A stretch of DNA of 64,000 nucleotides from Taudactylus pleione (GCA_031769625.1 JAUIMM010000211.1:10621001-10685000); one strand, 5' to 3'; positions 10,917-22,785 are shown, counted from the first letter of the stretch. Notes: generated from the sequence alone by a model not told the origin. A program made the numbers and translations.

Positions 10917-10922
10917 AATAAA
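10917..10922 (+). terminator. Candidate EFCAB6 poly(A) signal
   Basis: AATAAA lies 337 bp after the EFCAB6 stop codon, followed within 30 bases by T-rich sequence. It is the first canonical hexamer seen after the stop; a shorter AATAAA-like AT stretch near 10725 is less convincing. Actual use is unproven. Confidence 0.45.
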
Positions 10923-11263
10923 ACAATGCTTCTAATTAATTAAAGGATGTGGTTTTTTTTTACTCATATGCCGTACAATAATTATAAAAAACAAGCATTT
11001 TTTTTTTTTATTAATTTACATTTTCATGAAAATTATAGATTTTTTTTATTTTATTTTTTTTTATAAATTCAAAATAAAAATTAATCTGGTGTCCATATTA
11101 TTTAAGGAAGTAATGAACAATTCTATTCCTTTATGAAGAAGACCACGTGGAAACGGCAAGTTTAAGTATTTTTATGTGTTAGAGCCATTTAGTAAATGGT
11201 TAATACAGGATACGTCAGAGGCATCTCCTGTGTTAGGCAAACTAATGCTGAAGAGAAGACTTA

Positions 11264-11434
11264 GGGGTATATTTACTAAAGTACGGGTTTTTAGAAGTGG
11301 AGCTGTTGCCCATAGCAACCAATCAGATTCTAGCTATTACCTTCTAGTGCTAGATAAATGTTAAGTAGAATCTGATTGCTTGCTATGGGCAACATTTCCA
11401 CTTCTAAAAACCAGCACTTCAGTATATTTACCCC
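11264..11434. mobile_element. Harbinger-like foldback MITE, 171 bp
   Basis: Near-complete inverted repeat: GGGGTATATTTACTAAAGT on the left, CTTCAGTATATTTACCCC on the right, with inner arms TTTTTAGAAGTGGAG and GCCCATAGCAACCAATCAGA. An exact TTA duplication flanks it (11261-11263, 11435-11437). TTA target sites are typical of PIF/Harbinger MITEs. Confidence 0.88.
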
Positions 11435-11820
11435 TTATAGAGAATTATGGGGACTGCAGTTTGGCCCAATTTATCAAGCTCTGAAAAGCTTTTTTGGAGC
11501 TTGATCCCAATAGCTAACAAGACGTAGCATCGTATCATCTGCGTGAACCTCGGACATCTGAGTAACCCTCAGGTTACGCAGGATGTCCGCTGAAATCACG
11601 CTGTCGTGTACAGTAAAGCTGCGTTCCAGGATGCAGCTGCTGGCTTCTGCTCATCCAGAAAAATGGGGCTGACATACCCCCATTTTCTGAGACGCTGTCC
11701 GTCTCTGCAGCTGGCGTTGGGTGCATTGCGAGCGATGTTGCTGCCCCAGATCGTCACATGTGCATTGTGGCTTCTGATGTTTACCTATAACTCTAAATTA
11801 GGCTAAGTGTTCTAAGCTTC

Positions 11821-12900
11821 ACACACAGGGTTGGGTACGGGATTCCGCTGGTCAAAATGCCGACGGTCCGAGTGCAGACAGCTTCATCCCGACGGTCAAA
11901 AATCCAGACTGATTTTGGTAAGTATTGTAACAGGGACAGCATGCTTTCACATGAAGTTAATGTGGAGCAGCAGGTGTTGTGCAGAGATGGAGCAATAAAC
12001 AGCATGGTAATGAGATCCAGTCCAGGTTTTCCTGGAATCACTTGTAAGCAAGGCTAATTAGCAGCACCTGTTATCTGTCTTTAAAGTTAAATTTTGAGGT
12101 ACAGTATCAACCAGGGAAACAGCACCTCAACGCTGATGCCCTTTCCAGAAGGTGTGTGGGTTCCGAACAACCGTATGGTGAAGCTAGGGGAGGAAGAGGG
12201 GGTGCAACGTGAGCTCTGAAAAGTGGTAGAGGATTGTGTTCCCGGACGGATGACTCAAATAGTGGTGGGCGAGGCAGAGAGCTCGCCTGAAAAAGTTTTA
12301 GCTTCACCAGGGTGGTTGAAGCTAAGGGGGAAGGAGTGTGACAGGAACAGCATGCTGTCACATGAAGTTAATGTAGAGCAGCATGTTTGTGCAGAGATGG
12401 AGCAAAAAACAGCATGGTAATGGGATCCAGTCCAGGTTTTCCTGGGATCACTTGTAAGCCACAAGCAAGGCTAATTAGCAGCACCTGTTATCTGTCTTTA
12501 AAGTTGTGTCAGTGCAAATCCACAATGATCCTGACGGTGAATTAGTCGCCCAGGTTATAGGCCCAGGGATGACTAGTGTTAGCGATCCTGGACCTGAGGG
12601 TCCACTAAAAGACCTGTGTTGCTGTATGGAAGATTCTGTGTACCTGCTGTAACATCTTGCCTGTGAACACTGCACGGACCTGTATATCTGCCTGTGGTGA
12701 GAAAATAAACTTCTGTTGGATTTTACTCCGGTCTATGTGATTCTTGTCGCAGTATTTTAACCCAAATGTTAAGCCTTACCCTAACTCACCCCTCGCGCAG
12801 CCTAACTCTAACCCACCCCTCCCGCAGCCTATCCCTAACTGTCCCCTCCTGTAGCCTAATCCTAATATCCCCCCCCAGTGCCTAACCCTCAATAGGGCTG
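11821..12900. repeat. Telomere-like foldback element, split by LTR element
   Basis: The left end GGTTGGGTACGGGATTCC (about 11830) mirrors the right end of the element at 24655-25540 (GGAATCCCATACCCAACC). It is followed by CCGACGGTC-type foldback motifs and GGTAAGTA. After the inserted LTR element the sequence resumes as CCTTACCCTAACTCACCC and further CCCTAACC-like runs. The element at 16225 has GGTAAGTACTCTAACCCT uninterrupted, confirming that the two halves belong together. Confidence 0.7.
11926..12751 (+). mobile_element. Internally deleted LTR retrotransposon, 826 bp
   Basis: Starts TGTAACAGGGACAGC and ends TTCTTGTCGCA, flanked by a 4-bp duplication GTAT (11922-11925, 12752-12755). The 3' LTR is 12337-12751 (415 bp, TGTGACAGG...GTCGCA), preceded by a purine-rich tract GCTAAGGGGGAAGGAG. 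The 5' LTR is represented only by about 163 bp (11926-12088), whose sequence repeats the start of the 3' LTR. Less than 250 bp of internal sequence remains and no protein domain is recognisable, so the superfamily is unknown. Confidence 0.8.
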
Positions 12901-13394
12901 GTGCAAATTTCAAAGGTGCGACCAATGGTGGCGTCTAAGGGGATGGAATTTGATGTGACGCTTACAGTATCACACAGTGCGCCTCTGGCGATATTTCCAC
13001 CTCTCTGCACACCTTCGCTCATTTATAGAGCAGAGGCATCTTTCCACAGCATAGGTTAGGTCACCCATGCTCCATGGCATGTGTTGGGTGGATCACCCCG
13101 AACGCATCGGTACAAAGACAAGATGTTTATAATAAATAATTTTTAGTGAATACAATTACAAAATATTCCTACAAATATAATTAGCCTTTGCTAAATGAAG
13201 CTAGTCTGTTACAATACCCCTCCATTCTCCCAATTCTGCATTATTATAACGCAGAGAGATTTTAATTTTTTTTTTGGAGAATCTTTTATTACAACATAAT
13301 AAGATCCAGACAGGCCGTGCGTCACACTGTAAGACCCGCTTCCTATTTGTCTGCAATCACAAAAATGTATTTACATGCATGAGAGGAAATAATA
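12901..13394. other. Intergenic, nothing recognised
   Basis: Mixed-composition sequence after the telomere-like repeat, then AT-rich DNA from about 13120. No terminal repeats, coding exon or RNA gene was recognised. Confidence 0.3.
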
Positions 13395-13740
13395 GGTTTG
13401 AAAATTGAAGTCATCGAAGCAAGAAATTATCATATGGCTTGTAGCATTATCTTTAACTTGCCTAAATACAGGTATCAGCATTCCTGCAATCCAAAGGATT
13501 TCTCGGGCTCGTCATCTAGCCGAGGACGGAAAATGTTTTTATTCACTAACCACTCCCAGTACAAATGCTGGCGTGTCACCCCGTGGGTTCATTTCATGGC
13601 GTCTCTTTTGCCTAAATATTTATTTCAAGATGTTTTTCAGACCGATTAGAAGACAATTGTGGATTATTATCTATCTTTGCACAGTTTATAAGATGATTGC
13701 ATTGTGTAAGCCTGTGATCAAATTAAATGCGAACTGCACG
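13395..13740. other. Candidate conserved non-coding stretch
   Basis: About 350 bp without repeat signature. Both overlapping short frames on the + strand look like chance. The texture (balanced composition, TTATCATATGG, CCTGCAATCCAAAGG, no palindromes) resembles single-copy regulatory DNA. This is an impression only; conservation cannot be tested here. Confidence 0.25.
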
Positions 13741-13876
13741 TGAAATGTAGGTACAGTAAGTGTCATTCAATTCACAAGACCTGCGGTAATGGGGTGCGAG
13801 CAGATTTTAAGCCATATTTTCAGGCACGATCATAACCACATATTTAGTTAAGCATTCATACTTTGCACATGGAAAT

Positions 13877-14188
13877 ATATATATATATATATGTATATAT
13901 ATATTTTTTTTATTTTTTTCTATGTAAACTTTTTGATGTCTCCTTAATTATCCCCTTAAGGATTTTTCACTCAGTCTGTTTTAACGGTCATAATCTTTCA
14001 TCTATTAATCTTTCCTAGCACATGATGTTTATTTAGTTTTTGTTGGTGCATATTTTGGTGATATATTAAAATATGACATTTTATTTTTTGGGCATCAGCT
14101 AGAGAAAAAAACAATGCAACAAAAAAAAAATCACAAAATTGCTCACATGGCTTCTTTCACATACATACATACATACATACATACAGTA

Positions 14189-14229
<41 letters not shown>

Positions 14230-14280
14230 TAAAATAAAATGTACATTATGTATATATATATGTGGGTGTATATATATATA
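13877..14280. repeat. AT and ACAT microsatellites
   Basis: (AT)n at about 13877-13905, (ACAT)n at 14160-14186, (AT)n at 14191-14224 and again at about 14249-14280, separated by AT-rich sequence. The translated frames through it are low-complexity artefacts. Confidence 0.9.
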
Positions 14281-14428
14281 TTTCTATAGTGCAGAGTATA
14301 AACAGGGCTGGGTTGTCTTTCTACAGGCTAAAATTAATGTTAATATTTGGCTGTTACTAGCAGTGGCATGTGGCTGTCCTCTAATTGTATGTGGAAGACA
14401 AGGAACAACGGGTGCACCTATGGGCTAT

Positions 14429-14978
14429 GGCCCTCATTCAGAAGCGGTCGGAGGATGCAAGCGGTCGCTCAGAAACTGGGCGGCCACTTGCATCCTGACC
14501 GGCCACCTCTGTTTCGGTCGTTAGGCTGTGGGTTAACCCACAGCTCTAACGACCGCTAGGGTGATGGTCGCGATGGTCATTGACCATCACGACCATCGGG
14601 GCTTACGATGAGACCCTAGGGTAGGGTCTCACTTGTTGTAAGCCCCGGAGATCTTCTGGCTCTGTCAGAGCCGGAAGCTCTCCACTGACATCACTAGTGA
14701 TGTCAGTGGGGCCTCCCCCAAACGGCAGGCGTTCCCATGGGAACGCCTCCGTTTGGGCTGCCACCCCCCCCGGCCCGCCTTCCAAACGGGGCGAGCTGTC
14801 AATCAACATCGACAGCTCGCCCCCTTTGGAAAGAGACCCGCTACGACCGGCGCTGTTGGTCGTAGCGGGTCTTACGCATGCGCACGAAGGAGCCGGCTCC
14901 CTCATGCGCGTGCGCACTAGACAAACATCGAGGCGGCCGTGCGGTCGTAGACCGTACAGCTGCCTCTGAATAAAGCCC
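14429..14978. mobile_element. Hairpin-chain MITE M3, 550 bp
   Basis: Ends GGCCCTCATTCAG and CTCTGAATAAAGCCC with 3-bp duplication TAT (14426-14428, 14979-14981). Internal consecutive hairpins include CTGTGGGTTAACCCACAG, GATGGTCGCGATGGTC with its inverse, GCGTTCCCATGGGAACGC, and CATGCGCACGAAGGAGCC with its inverse. Subfamily A; no coding capacity. Confidence 0.9.
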
Positions 14979-15084
14979 TATATGTAATAGGATCCGATTT
15001 GCAGAAACCGGTGTGATTTTGGTGATGTAGGTGATACATTTAAAGCGTCAATTTGTTTTAAGGCAAAACTAACTTGGTTCCAGC

Positions 15085-15268
15085 AAATCACAGTCCGTTG
15101 CATATATCCCTATGTGTCTGACATAAATCTCCTTGGAAAGCAGCACCCAGAGTAAAACCCACACAAGCACAGGGAGAATATACAAACTCTACACAGTTAG
15201 GGAATTGAACCCACAACCTCAGTGCTGTGAGGCAGTAATGCTAACCACTACACCATGCATACTGCCCC
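15085..15268 (-). mobile_element. tRNA-derived SINE (V-SINE-like)
   Basis: Read on the - strand, it has a tRNA-like head with A box TGGTGTAGTGG (15245-15255) and B box GGTTCAATTCC (15201-15211) at tRNA spacing. A body follows with TATTCTCCCTGTGCTTGTGT and GGGTTTTACTCTGGGTGCT. This body matches the central domain of vertebrate V-SINEs as I remember it. The internal pol III promoter boxes are intact by eye; the tail end is diffuse. Confidence 0.8.
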
Positions 15269-15449
15269 TTTTGCTTTTATTATCTTGGAATCATTTACAA
15301 ATGTAGATCACTTCTAGCTTCGGCAGCAGCATTATTTAATACCAGTACTTGTTTCTTTGTATACACCTATTTTTTTCTTACAGTTAAGGCATCTAATATT
15401 GATCATACCGTAATATATAGCTGGATTAGTGTACGGACCTTGCGGGATA

Positions 15450-15600
15450 TTTTATTTATTATTAACATTTGCTTATATAGCGCAGCATATTCTGTTGCCA
15501 TTGGGTGCAAAACAGTAATAAGACAAGACTGGGTAATATTAATAACAGACAGACAGAGAGGAAGGAGGGCCCTGCTCGCAAGCTTACACTCTGCAGGATC
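15450..15600 (-). mobile_element. LINE 3'-end fragment, second copy
   Basis: On the - strand this reads GTAAGCTTGCGAGCAGGGCC, then AGAATATGCTGCGCTATATA, then an ATAATAAATAAA tail, the same 3' UTR as the LINE fragment at 5521-6024. The coding part is absent. Target duplications were not identified. Confidence 0.75.
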
Positions 15601-16139
15601 TCCATACACAACGCAGGAGAGACACAACACAACATGTCTGTCTCACTAACAGATTTCATTTTATGAGCGGAGATTTTTGAATGAAATGTATAGCGCGTAG
15701 ATTGCACATAGAGTATTTGGAGAAGATGCACATTTCTGGGGCATCCACGGTATACCGATCGTTGTTTATGCCACCTCGGAGGTGGCGCTACTCGTGCCTC
15801 AGCCCCTGTACCCCCTCTGCCTGTTTTATACAGGACGCACATTAATATGCACAAATAACCCAGTTTAGTACATTTGAATATAAATTTCCAGCATGTAATA
15901 AAAGTAGCCCCAATGTCCGTTTGTTGGTTTTGCTGTCCGTGGCTGGTGTCCTCCCCTTCTCCTAGGGAAGGACACCAACAAATAATGAGACCAGAGACAT
16001 GTATGGCAGACGTTGGGTTACAGCGCTTATTGTATAGACCGCAATAGGAGGCGGCAGATAGCACTACAGACACCAGCTCCAATCACCACAAAAACCTGAG
16101 TAGTGGGGCCTGATGCACCTCCTCTAACCACGCACTTAG
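15601..16139. other. Intergenic, unclassified
   Basis: Includes a GAGGTGGC foldback near 15775 and a TCCTCCCCTTCTCCTAGGGA stretch near 15950. A 206-codon - strand frame crosses this region and the LINE fragment but has no recognisable domain and is treated as chance. Confidence 0.3.
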
Positions 16140-16690
16140 ATGGTGCGAACGGAATCGATATGTAATGCCGGCGGATCAAATACCGATAGCGGCAGTCCGA
16201 CAGGTCGAAATCCTGACTACAGCCGGTAAGTACTCTAACCCTCCCCTCTCCCTACTCTAACCCTTACCCTCCCTTGGTGGTGCCTAACCCTAACCTCCCC
16301 CCCTAGTGCCTAACCCTAACCTCCCCCCGTTAGTACCTAACCCCCCCTCCCTGTACCCTAAATCTAACCCGGGTGTGTGCCAAACTCTAACCCCCCCTAG
16401 TGGTGCCTAACCCTAACCCCCGCCTTTGCCTACTCCAACCCTAAGTCCCCGTGGGGGTACCAAAAGCTAACCCTCCCCCCCGCGGCTAGACGCTAAGACA
16501 CCCGGCTTACCTTCGTTTGGTATGCCGGGTGTTGGGATTTAGTAGTGGGGCCAATGATAGGCGTTGGTGTTTCGACGCCTATCTTTAGTCTCATGTCGGG
16601 AAGTGAGTGGCAGGATATCGGTGGGCGGGATATCGCCCGCCAGTATCCTGACCGCATCCCGCTGCCAACACCCGATCCTTACAATTTCTC
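16140..16690. repeat. Telomere-like foldback element
   Basis: Left foldback part (TAATGCCGGCGGATC, GACAGGTCGAAATCC, CCGGTAAGTACTCTAACCCT), then about 250 bp of CCCTAACC-type degenerate repeats, then a GC-rich inverted part (AGACACCCGGCTTACC / GGTATGCCGGGTG and GATAGGCGTTGG / CGACGCCTATC). Same family as 11821-12900. Confidence 0.75.
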
Positions 16691-17814
16691 ATTGTGTGGG
16701 TGGTGCCGCAGAGCCAGATGAAGTGACCTCTCTTACCCTTACCATTGGGTCAATTCTTCGATGGCCCAAATCGCTTACTGCCGCCGCACAAGTCTGCTTG
16801 ATGGGAGGTAAGGATTTGCTTGGCTCAGCTGCTCCTGAGGAGGAGACCCGCTATAGAGTAATCCAATTCTGAGCGTTGTTCTTACCCCATAGGGCTGTGA
16901 GAAAAAATGCGCAAATCCAGGGTGAGAATCGGGCTGCGAGGGGGCGAATGGCTCATTGCTGGTGTTTCTCTGCCGTTGCATGACTGACTCCTGTATTTTG
17001 CTTCTGGGTATAAACATGCCCCCCAACAGTACTGCTTTTGGCGGGATAGTCCCGATTTTAAAAGACTCGTAATCCTGCGATCGGGTGTGTGAGAGGCTAG
17101 GCACAGCTTTATGAGGTGGTGTGTGGTGGTGTGTGGTGGTGTGTGGGAATGGTGTGTGGGAATGCTGTGTACTAATGTATGCTGTGGATGTTGGTGCCTC
17201 CACAGCATGTGGCATAAATAAATGGAGTTTTTCCTCAAAAATCGCTGACATGGTTCCTGGCCATGCCCACAGACACAGTCCCACCCGCATCCCATTACCA
17301 AAATGGCCGATGTTGCAAGGTGCATATAAGTTCTGTCCCTGCCATTCCTCCTGCTCACCTCTTTCGGAGAAAGGAGGGAGAGAAAGGGGGAGGGGAGAGG
17401 GGGACCGTGCGCTGTAGCCACCTCCCCACGGGGACCCAGCAACCATCCCTTATATTCCTTCAGGCCTAAGTAAGGCTTCTCTCTGCTTAATGGTGGCTCA
17501 GATAAGTACTTAAATGGAGTTAAGTGGTCTGAATGTGACACTGCCGGATAGATAAACACTTATTGTACAGGACAAAAGAATATACCTTTATTTGGCAGGC
17601 CCACATTTCTGAACGCCTGAGGTAGCACTTTACATTGCATCTGTATTTTAGTTGTGATTCACTTCTTTGACCAAAATGTAATTTTTTTTTTTTTATTTGC
17701 ATTGCTAAATAATTTTTTTTTTTTACCGTCTTTGTGTATTTTGTATGCATGTCTCTCTTTTCACTGTAGCGCAGAGAGAGACGCTTTACTGTCTCTTAAA
17801 CCTAATCAACAGTT
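16691..17814. other. Intergenic, mixed repeats
   Basis: Contains a GGCGGGATAGTCCCGATTTT motif (about 17040) belonging to a dispersed 'CAACTGTCCCGATTTT' repeat also seen near 22490, 42440-42740 and 43840-43870. A GGTGTGTGGT microsatellite lies at 17110-17160 and T-rich runs at 17680-17725. Two overlapping - strand frames of over 220 codons are proline- and serine-rich and repetitive, and match nothing I recognise. Confidence 0.4.
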
Positions 17815-18125
17815 ATTTTAGCAATCCACTTAGCACTCAGCCTAACAAAAACATCCATTTGAAATGTACTTTATCATCAAGCATCTGTTCTGCATGTCTG
17901 ATTGTTACAAACAAGTGAGAGGGACATTCTGTTAACTCCTGCCTGTCTCATTCCTTCCTGCTGTCTAACTCTCCGCGCAGAAAATGCATTTCATCCCCCA
18001 CGTCTTCATCGCGGCGTGAGCTGAATATCGATTACCCGCATGTAGAGCTTCTCAGACCGTAATTAAATGAACATTTCATATTCTGTCTGTTTCCGCCTGT
18101 GAAAACACAAATCTGATATTAAATA
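17815..18125. other. Candidate conserved non-coding stretch
   Basis: No repeat structure. It contains homeodomain-like TAATTAAATG, ATATCGATTA and AAATGCATTTCAT motifs and lacks coding features. Its texture is that of single-copy vertebrate enhancer DNA. Conservation is not demonstrated. Confidence 0.3.
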
Positions 18126-18383
18126 CCATACAAACACCCAATAAAGCATCTCGTCTAGTGGGGTTTCAGTGGGAACTGAAGGGAACCGTCTATCACGGTA
18201 TATAGGAGAGAGGAAAGATTCACGGGCCACTCACAGGATAGAAAATGATGAATGGTTACTGGTTACACAGCAGAGCGCTGCAATGGAGTACATTGTTATC
18301 ACTGCAGTAGTATTCTGTTACCGGGCTATTCTGCTATTATCTTTTGTTCTATACATATTGGTGTACCTTCTAAGGCAAACCTA

Positions 18384-18981
18384 GGGCCTGATTCAGAGCC
18401 GGACGCAATTAGCGCTCGCTCGTCCTGAAAATAGGGGTGGCCATTAAAATGAACCGTTCGCTGTTTGCGGTCTGTTCACGCCTCTAGGTCTGAACGAGCG
18501 AACAGAACTTGCGGTCGTTTTTTGGGAAACTACGCCCCCTGGCCGCTCGCATCCTACGTCATGTCCGCTATTTATTAGATTAATCGAGTACATCGACCAG
18601 GGTATGAGCTGCTCGCTATTCTTGTGGTTGGGTTTTGCTACCACAATTTTGCGAGCAGTTCTGGCTTAAAACAAACCCAGTGACGTGGTCAGTGACGCTG
18701 CTGTTTTAAATATGCACACCCATAAAACGCCCGTTTTGACCTTTAAGCACGCCTGCGATCGGATCTCCACTCCCCGTTTTCAAGCACCTTCCCCTGTTAC
18801 CACCCACATACTCCTCCTCCTGTCACTCAAATTATCAGGCATTCGCTATTTTGCGAGCACATGAATTTCGGCCGCACTGACTGGTTCGCGCATGCGTATT
18901 ACGATCCGTACGCATGCGCAGTTGGGCACACATCGCTCGGAGCGAACGAGCTGCCGCTTACGAGTGGCTCTGAATCAGGCC
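18384..18981. mobile_element. MITE M4 (subfamily B), 598 bp
   Basis: Ends GGGCCTGATTCAGAGCCGG and GTGGCTCTGAATCAGGCCC with the 3-bp duplication CTA (18381-18383, 18982-18984). The interior (GCGCTCGCTCGTCC, CTGAACGAGCGAAC, TTATTAGATTAATCGAGTAC) is shared with M9 at 48112-48681, so the two define subfamily B. Non-coding. Confidence 0.9.
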
Positions 18982-18984
18982 CCT

Positions 18985-19429
18985 AATCTCAGCACAAATA
19001 CAGTCTGTCATAGATAGGCATGGCTTAGCTTTTTTTCTTTAGGTAAGAACAGATGTGTGTAGTTTGTAGTGTGTAGTGGCGTAACTTCATCCCAGACGCC
19101 CGGAGGCAAGTTATAATTTGGTGCCCCCCCCCGGTCACAGCCGCTGACACTGTAATGTAGCAATTCGCAAGCAGACCGGCTATAGATAGACGAAGGCAGC
19201 AGCTGATGGTCTGACATGGAGCTCTCCATAGTGTATGGTGGCTTCTCAGGTGCCGGGAAGGGGTGCCATGTATTGGGCGGCTGTTATTGTACACTCTGGT
19301 ACATAGTTACAGCCCTAAGTGGGGTGAATATGTTGTGGACAATGGAGGAGGTGCCCCCTCAGTGCTGGAGCCCGGCGGCAGGCGCCTCCATTGTCTCCCA
19401 TAGCTCTGCTCCTGGCAGTGTGTGTGTAT

Positions 19430-19430
<1 letters not shown>
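18985..19430. other. Intergenic, unclassified repeat-like
   Basis: Contains GTGTAGTGGCGTAACTTC, a C-rich run (about 19126-19136) and a GTGCCCCC...GGCGCCTCCATTGTC foldback. It looks repeat-derived but has no clear ends. No gene seen. Confidence 0.35.
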
Positions 19431-19474
<44 letters not shown>

Positions 19475-19722
19475 CCAAAGTGTCCACACTCCAATACATA
19501 GAAAAATAAAAACGAGGTGCTCAATTTATAGACAAAAAATGTCCACAATACATAGAGAAAATAATTGGCTGTCTAGCCACTCAGAACTGCTGCTACAGTA
19601 TGTCTTGAGGAAGATCCTTAAATGGGATCGAAACGTCGACTGACTATATGCACCTTGTCGTTGTAATGGTATTTAAACCTTTCAAAATGTATGCCTCTCT
19701 ACCTGGTGAGTACCGATTATTT

Positions 19723-19769
<47 letters not shown>

Positions 19770-19830
19770 ATATATTATATATACTAGTAGGAGTGTGGGG
19801 GGTACTTTCTGCATTGGGAAGCCGAGTAAG
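19431..19830. repeat. (AT)n microsatellites around a repeat fragment
   Basis: (AT)n at about 19432-19470 and 19738-19785 flank about 260 bp containing CTTGAGGAAGATCC followed by GGGATCGAAACGTCGAC. The pattern 'gaggaagatc...gatcgaaacgtcg' is common in dispersed vertebrate retroelement ends (possibly Penelope-like). A related motif occurs inverted at about 26845-26890. Confidence 0.55.
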
Positions 19831-20439
19831 GCTGCCGTGATAGAAGGAGTGCCGCTCCCCATTGAAGGCGCTCTCTCTGCTCTCACAGACCGGACGATCA
19901 TCAGTCCCAGGTGGAGAAAACTCCTCCCCCGGGACTGCCTGTGGGGCTGTGGTTAGTAGGTAGCACCAATGCAGTCACTAAGGTGGTGAATTTTGCTGGG
20001 GGGGGGGGGGGGGGCTGGGAAGCTGCAGCCCTGTAGCTCATAGGTAAAATATATTAATGAAGCTCCTATATCTCTACTGTATATTTAGTTTGAACTATTT
20101 TGAGATGTTCAAAAAGAGATGAACCAATCAATCTTAATAGAATCACTAAATTGCAGGTAGAAACATGATAGCCAGAAAATAGTGAATACATTTCGTTTGA
20201 GAAGTTGCATGTAAGTAAAACGCTCATTTAATCCCAAAATGGAACAAAACCAGTACGTATTATTGTCAAGGATGGGGACTCTGGTTTGCCCGGAAGAGAG
20301 CTGGACACCAGCTCCAGGGAGGTTTTGAGTAAAGATGGTCGTATGTAACTCTTCCTCATAAATGTAAAGATAATATGGTAGGCAGCAGTACAGTATAGGA
20401 ATACTAATGCAGTCAGCATTACATAATCAGTGGACCCAG

Positions 20440-21400
20440 GCTGGGACTGAACATGGAACACACAATGGAACTGAAGTGGAACTGGAGTTGGAGTTTGCAA
20501 TGGACACAGAATGAAACCAGACTTGGAGTCACAATGGGGCCGGGATGGAACCGGAGTTGATATAGCAATGTGGCCGGGATGGAACCGGACTTGGAATAGC
20601 AATGTGGCCGGGATTCAACCGGACTTGGAATAGCAATGTGGCCAGGATGGAACTGGACTTGGAATAGCAATGTGGCCGGGATGGAACCGGACTTGGAATA
20701 GCAATGTGGCCGGGATGGAACCGGACTTGGAATAGCAATGTGGCTGGGATGGAACCAGTATTAGAACATATACTGGGACCGGACTGAGAGTTCACAATGT
20801 AGCTGGAATGGAGTTGAACTTGAAATATAATCTGGAGCCGGAGTGGGACCGGACTGAGGGCCTGATTTAGCATGGATCGCACTTGCAACCGCGTACGCAG
20901 ATCGCCGATGGTGCATACTGTGCATGCATATACACCACACTGCGATCACACGCACACAGGAATCCATAGCAGAGTGAGTGACAGACAGTGAGCGTTTGGG
21001 GGTGGTGAAGAGGGAGTGGTTGGAGAAACGCAGGCGTGTCTGTCTGAACGCTGTTAGCCACTGCGACGGCATACGCAGCTCACGTACTCACTGCGTGCGA
21101 CGACACTAGCAATTTCTGAGACAGGTAATGTCTTGCTGTAATTGTGCGTGATGGACCGATGATCCTCGATGTTACCGATGTATACGCAGGACTGCGAGGT
21201 ATTACGGATGTGAGAAAGCTGCAGTGGGCGTCTCTATGCTGGCTGAGCACTGCGTGCGATTATCGAACTGCGATCGCAATTTCAATCCGTGCTGACTCAG
21301 GCCCTGAGAGTTCATAATGAAGCTGGTACGGAGTTAAACTTGAAATATAGTCTGGAGCCGGAGCAGGATTCGTCAGAAAACCAGCATGGGAGCTGGAGCC
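20440..21400. repeat. 34-bp GC-rich minisatellite split by MITE M5
   Basis: Units of GGAATAGCAATGTGGCCGGG then ATGGAACCGGACTT repeat about seven times between 20540 and 20760, with diverged units on both sides. MITE M5 (20858-21304) interrupts the array, and array-like sequence (GTTCATAATGAAGCTGG, TCTGGAGCCGGAGCAGG) resumes after it. Confidence 0.88.
20858..21304. mobile_element. MITE M5 (subfamily C), 447 bp
   Basis: Ends GGGCCTGATTTAGC and GTGCTGACTCAGGCCC, 3-bp duplication TGA (20855-20857, 21305-21307). Interior motifs GATCGC, TACGCAG and TGTGCATGCATA resemble M10. Insertion into the 34-bp array gives an unambiguous empty-site structure. Confidence 0.88.
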
Positions 21401-22785
21401 AAAGAGAAGTACCAGCGATGAAGCTCAGGCTGCTGAATGCTGTCAGGACCTGGAATATATATCCTGTGATGCACAGGGATTGGCTGATTCGGTCAGGTGG
21501 ACACCAGCCTGGCTAGCGTTGGAAACTGAGTGGTCAGATGGCTGGGACCAATATGGCGGCGTCCACTGTCCAGCTCTGGCAGAAACACCCTCTGCGACCA
21601 CCATCACACCAAATACCCAGAAGCAACGCACCTAGCTGAGCAGGAGCTGCCATGGCCACGCCCAGTGCCTGCAACCAAAGGGAATGTCGCTGAAACTCCA
21701 AACCCCTGATATCACCACCATGCACGGAACTCTCCGACAGCACACTCCGAGCACCCCCACGCCGGGCCCCCCACCAGCACGACCCTGAGGTTAAACCCAT
21801 TTCCTGACACATATACTGAATATAAAAAAAATGTAAATGACTGTCCAAAGAGACAAGCATAAATACACATAGAACATTAGTATGCCCTAATAGCAACATT
21901 GGCAGGGCGTGCTGGGATGTGTAGTTCCACAGAAGGTGGAGGGCCGCATGTTGAATATGTTGAAATGTGGAGTGCGTTTATGTGCAGCTTCCATGTTGTT
22001 TCTTTAGGGAAGATGGCCACCGTTTCATCCTCTGCGCATGCACAGCATCAACTTGTCACTGAGTAAGAGCATCGCAGAGGAACACAGCAATGTTCCACAT
22101 AGCTCCAGAGAGACCCTGCCGTTTATGTCAGAAGGACACAACTGCTATTTATTCTTGCATCGCTACCCTCAAACAGTCACCGGCTGTGTGCTGGGCTGCG
22201 ATGGAACAAGGGAGACTGCTGCTGTTGATCAGAAGCAGCAGTCTCCTCTTGCTGTGCAAGGGGGGGGGGAGTGATCACACTGGTTGCTACCCCCCATCCC
22301 GGATTTGCCCCTGACTGAGAGGTACACAGTGCCCCCTGTGGAGCAAGCTAATAATTTATTATGGCCCCATATTATTAGGGTCCGGCAAGCCTGGCTGCTG
22401 CCCTGCCCCCGCCCATGTGCACCACACACCCTGCACCCACTATAGATACAAATCTGGCCTGTCTTGCCAAAAACAGGGCAACTGGGAGGTATGTTATAGG
22501 TAATACATAAATACGCTGGTTGTTGTTTCTGGAGTAGTCGGTAGAGGGCGCTGCAGGGGAGTCCTATTGCTCTAGAAAACAGGTTCCAAACTCGGTCCTT
22601 AGGACTCCAAACAGTGCATGTTTTCTAAGTCTCCTCACAGAGGGCCTGATACAGCAAGGAACGCACGCACTGCCCCAATCCTCCCCAGTGATACCCCCGA
22701 CTCATGCACCAAACCGCTAACTGCAACTATTTTCAATCAAAAGGGGATAGTCCCTAAAAATTGGGACTGTTGAATATGCAGCTTT
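21401..22785. other. Intergenic, several repeat fragments
   Basis: No gene recognised. A GGGCCTGATACAGCAAGG left end at 22643 is a partial copy of the GGGCCTGATTCAG family. CAACTGGGAGGTATG near 22480 is part of the dispersed 'CAACTGTCCCG' repeat, and a CAGTCTCC-type foldback lies near 22215-22245. Confidence 0.4.

Noticed and set aside
15462..16082. 206-codon - strand frame
   Set aside because: It runs through a LINE 3' UTR fragment and unclassified intergenic DNA and shows no domain, splice context or codon pattern that I recognise.
16775..17559. Two overlapping - strand frames of 223 and 225 codons
   Set aside because: They overlap in different frames, are low-complexity and have no recognisable domain; most likely chance in GC-rich repeat DNA.
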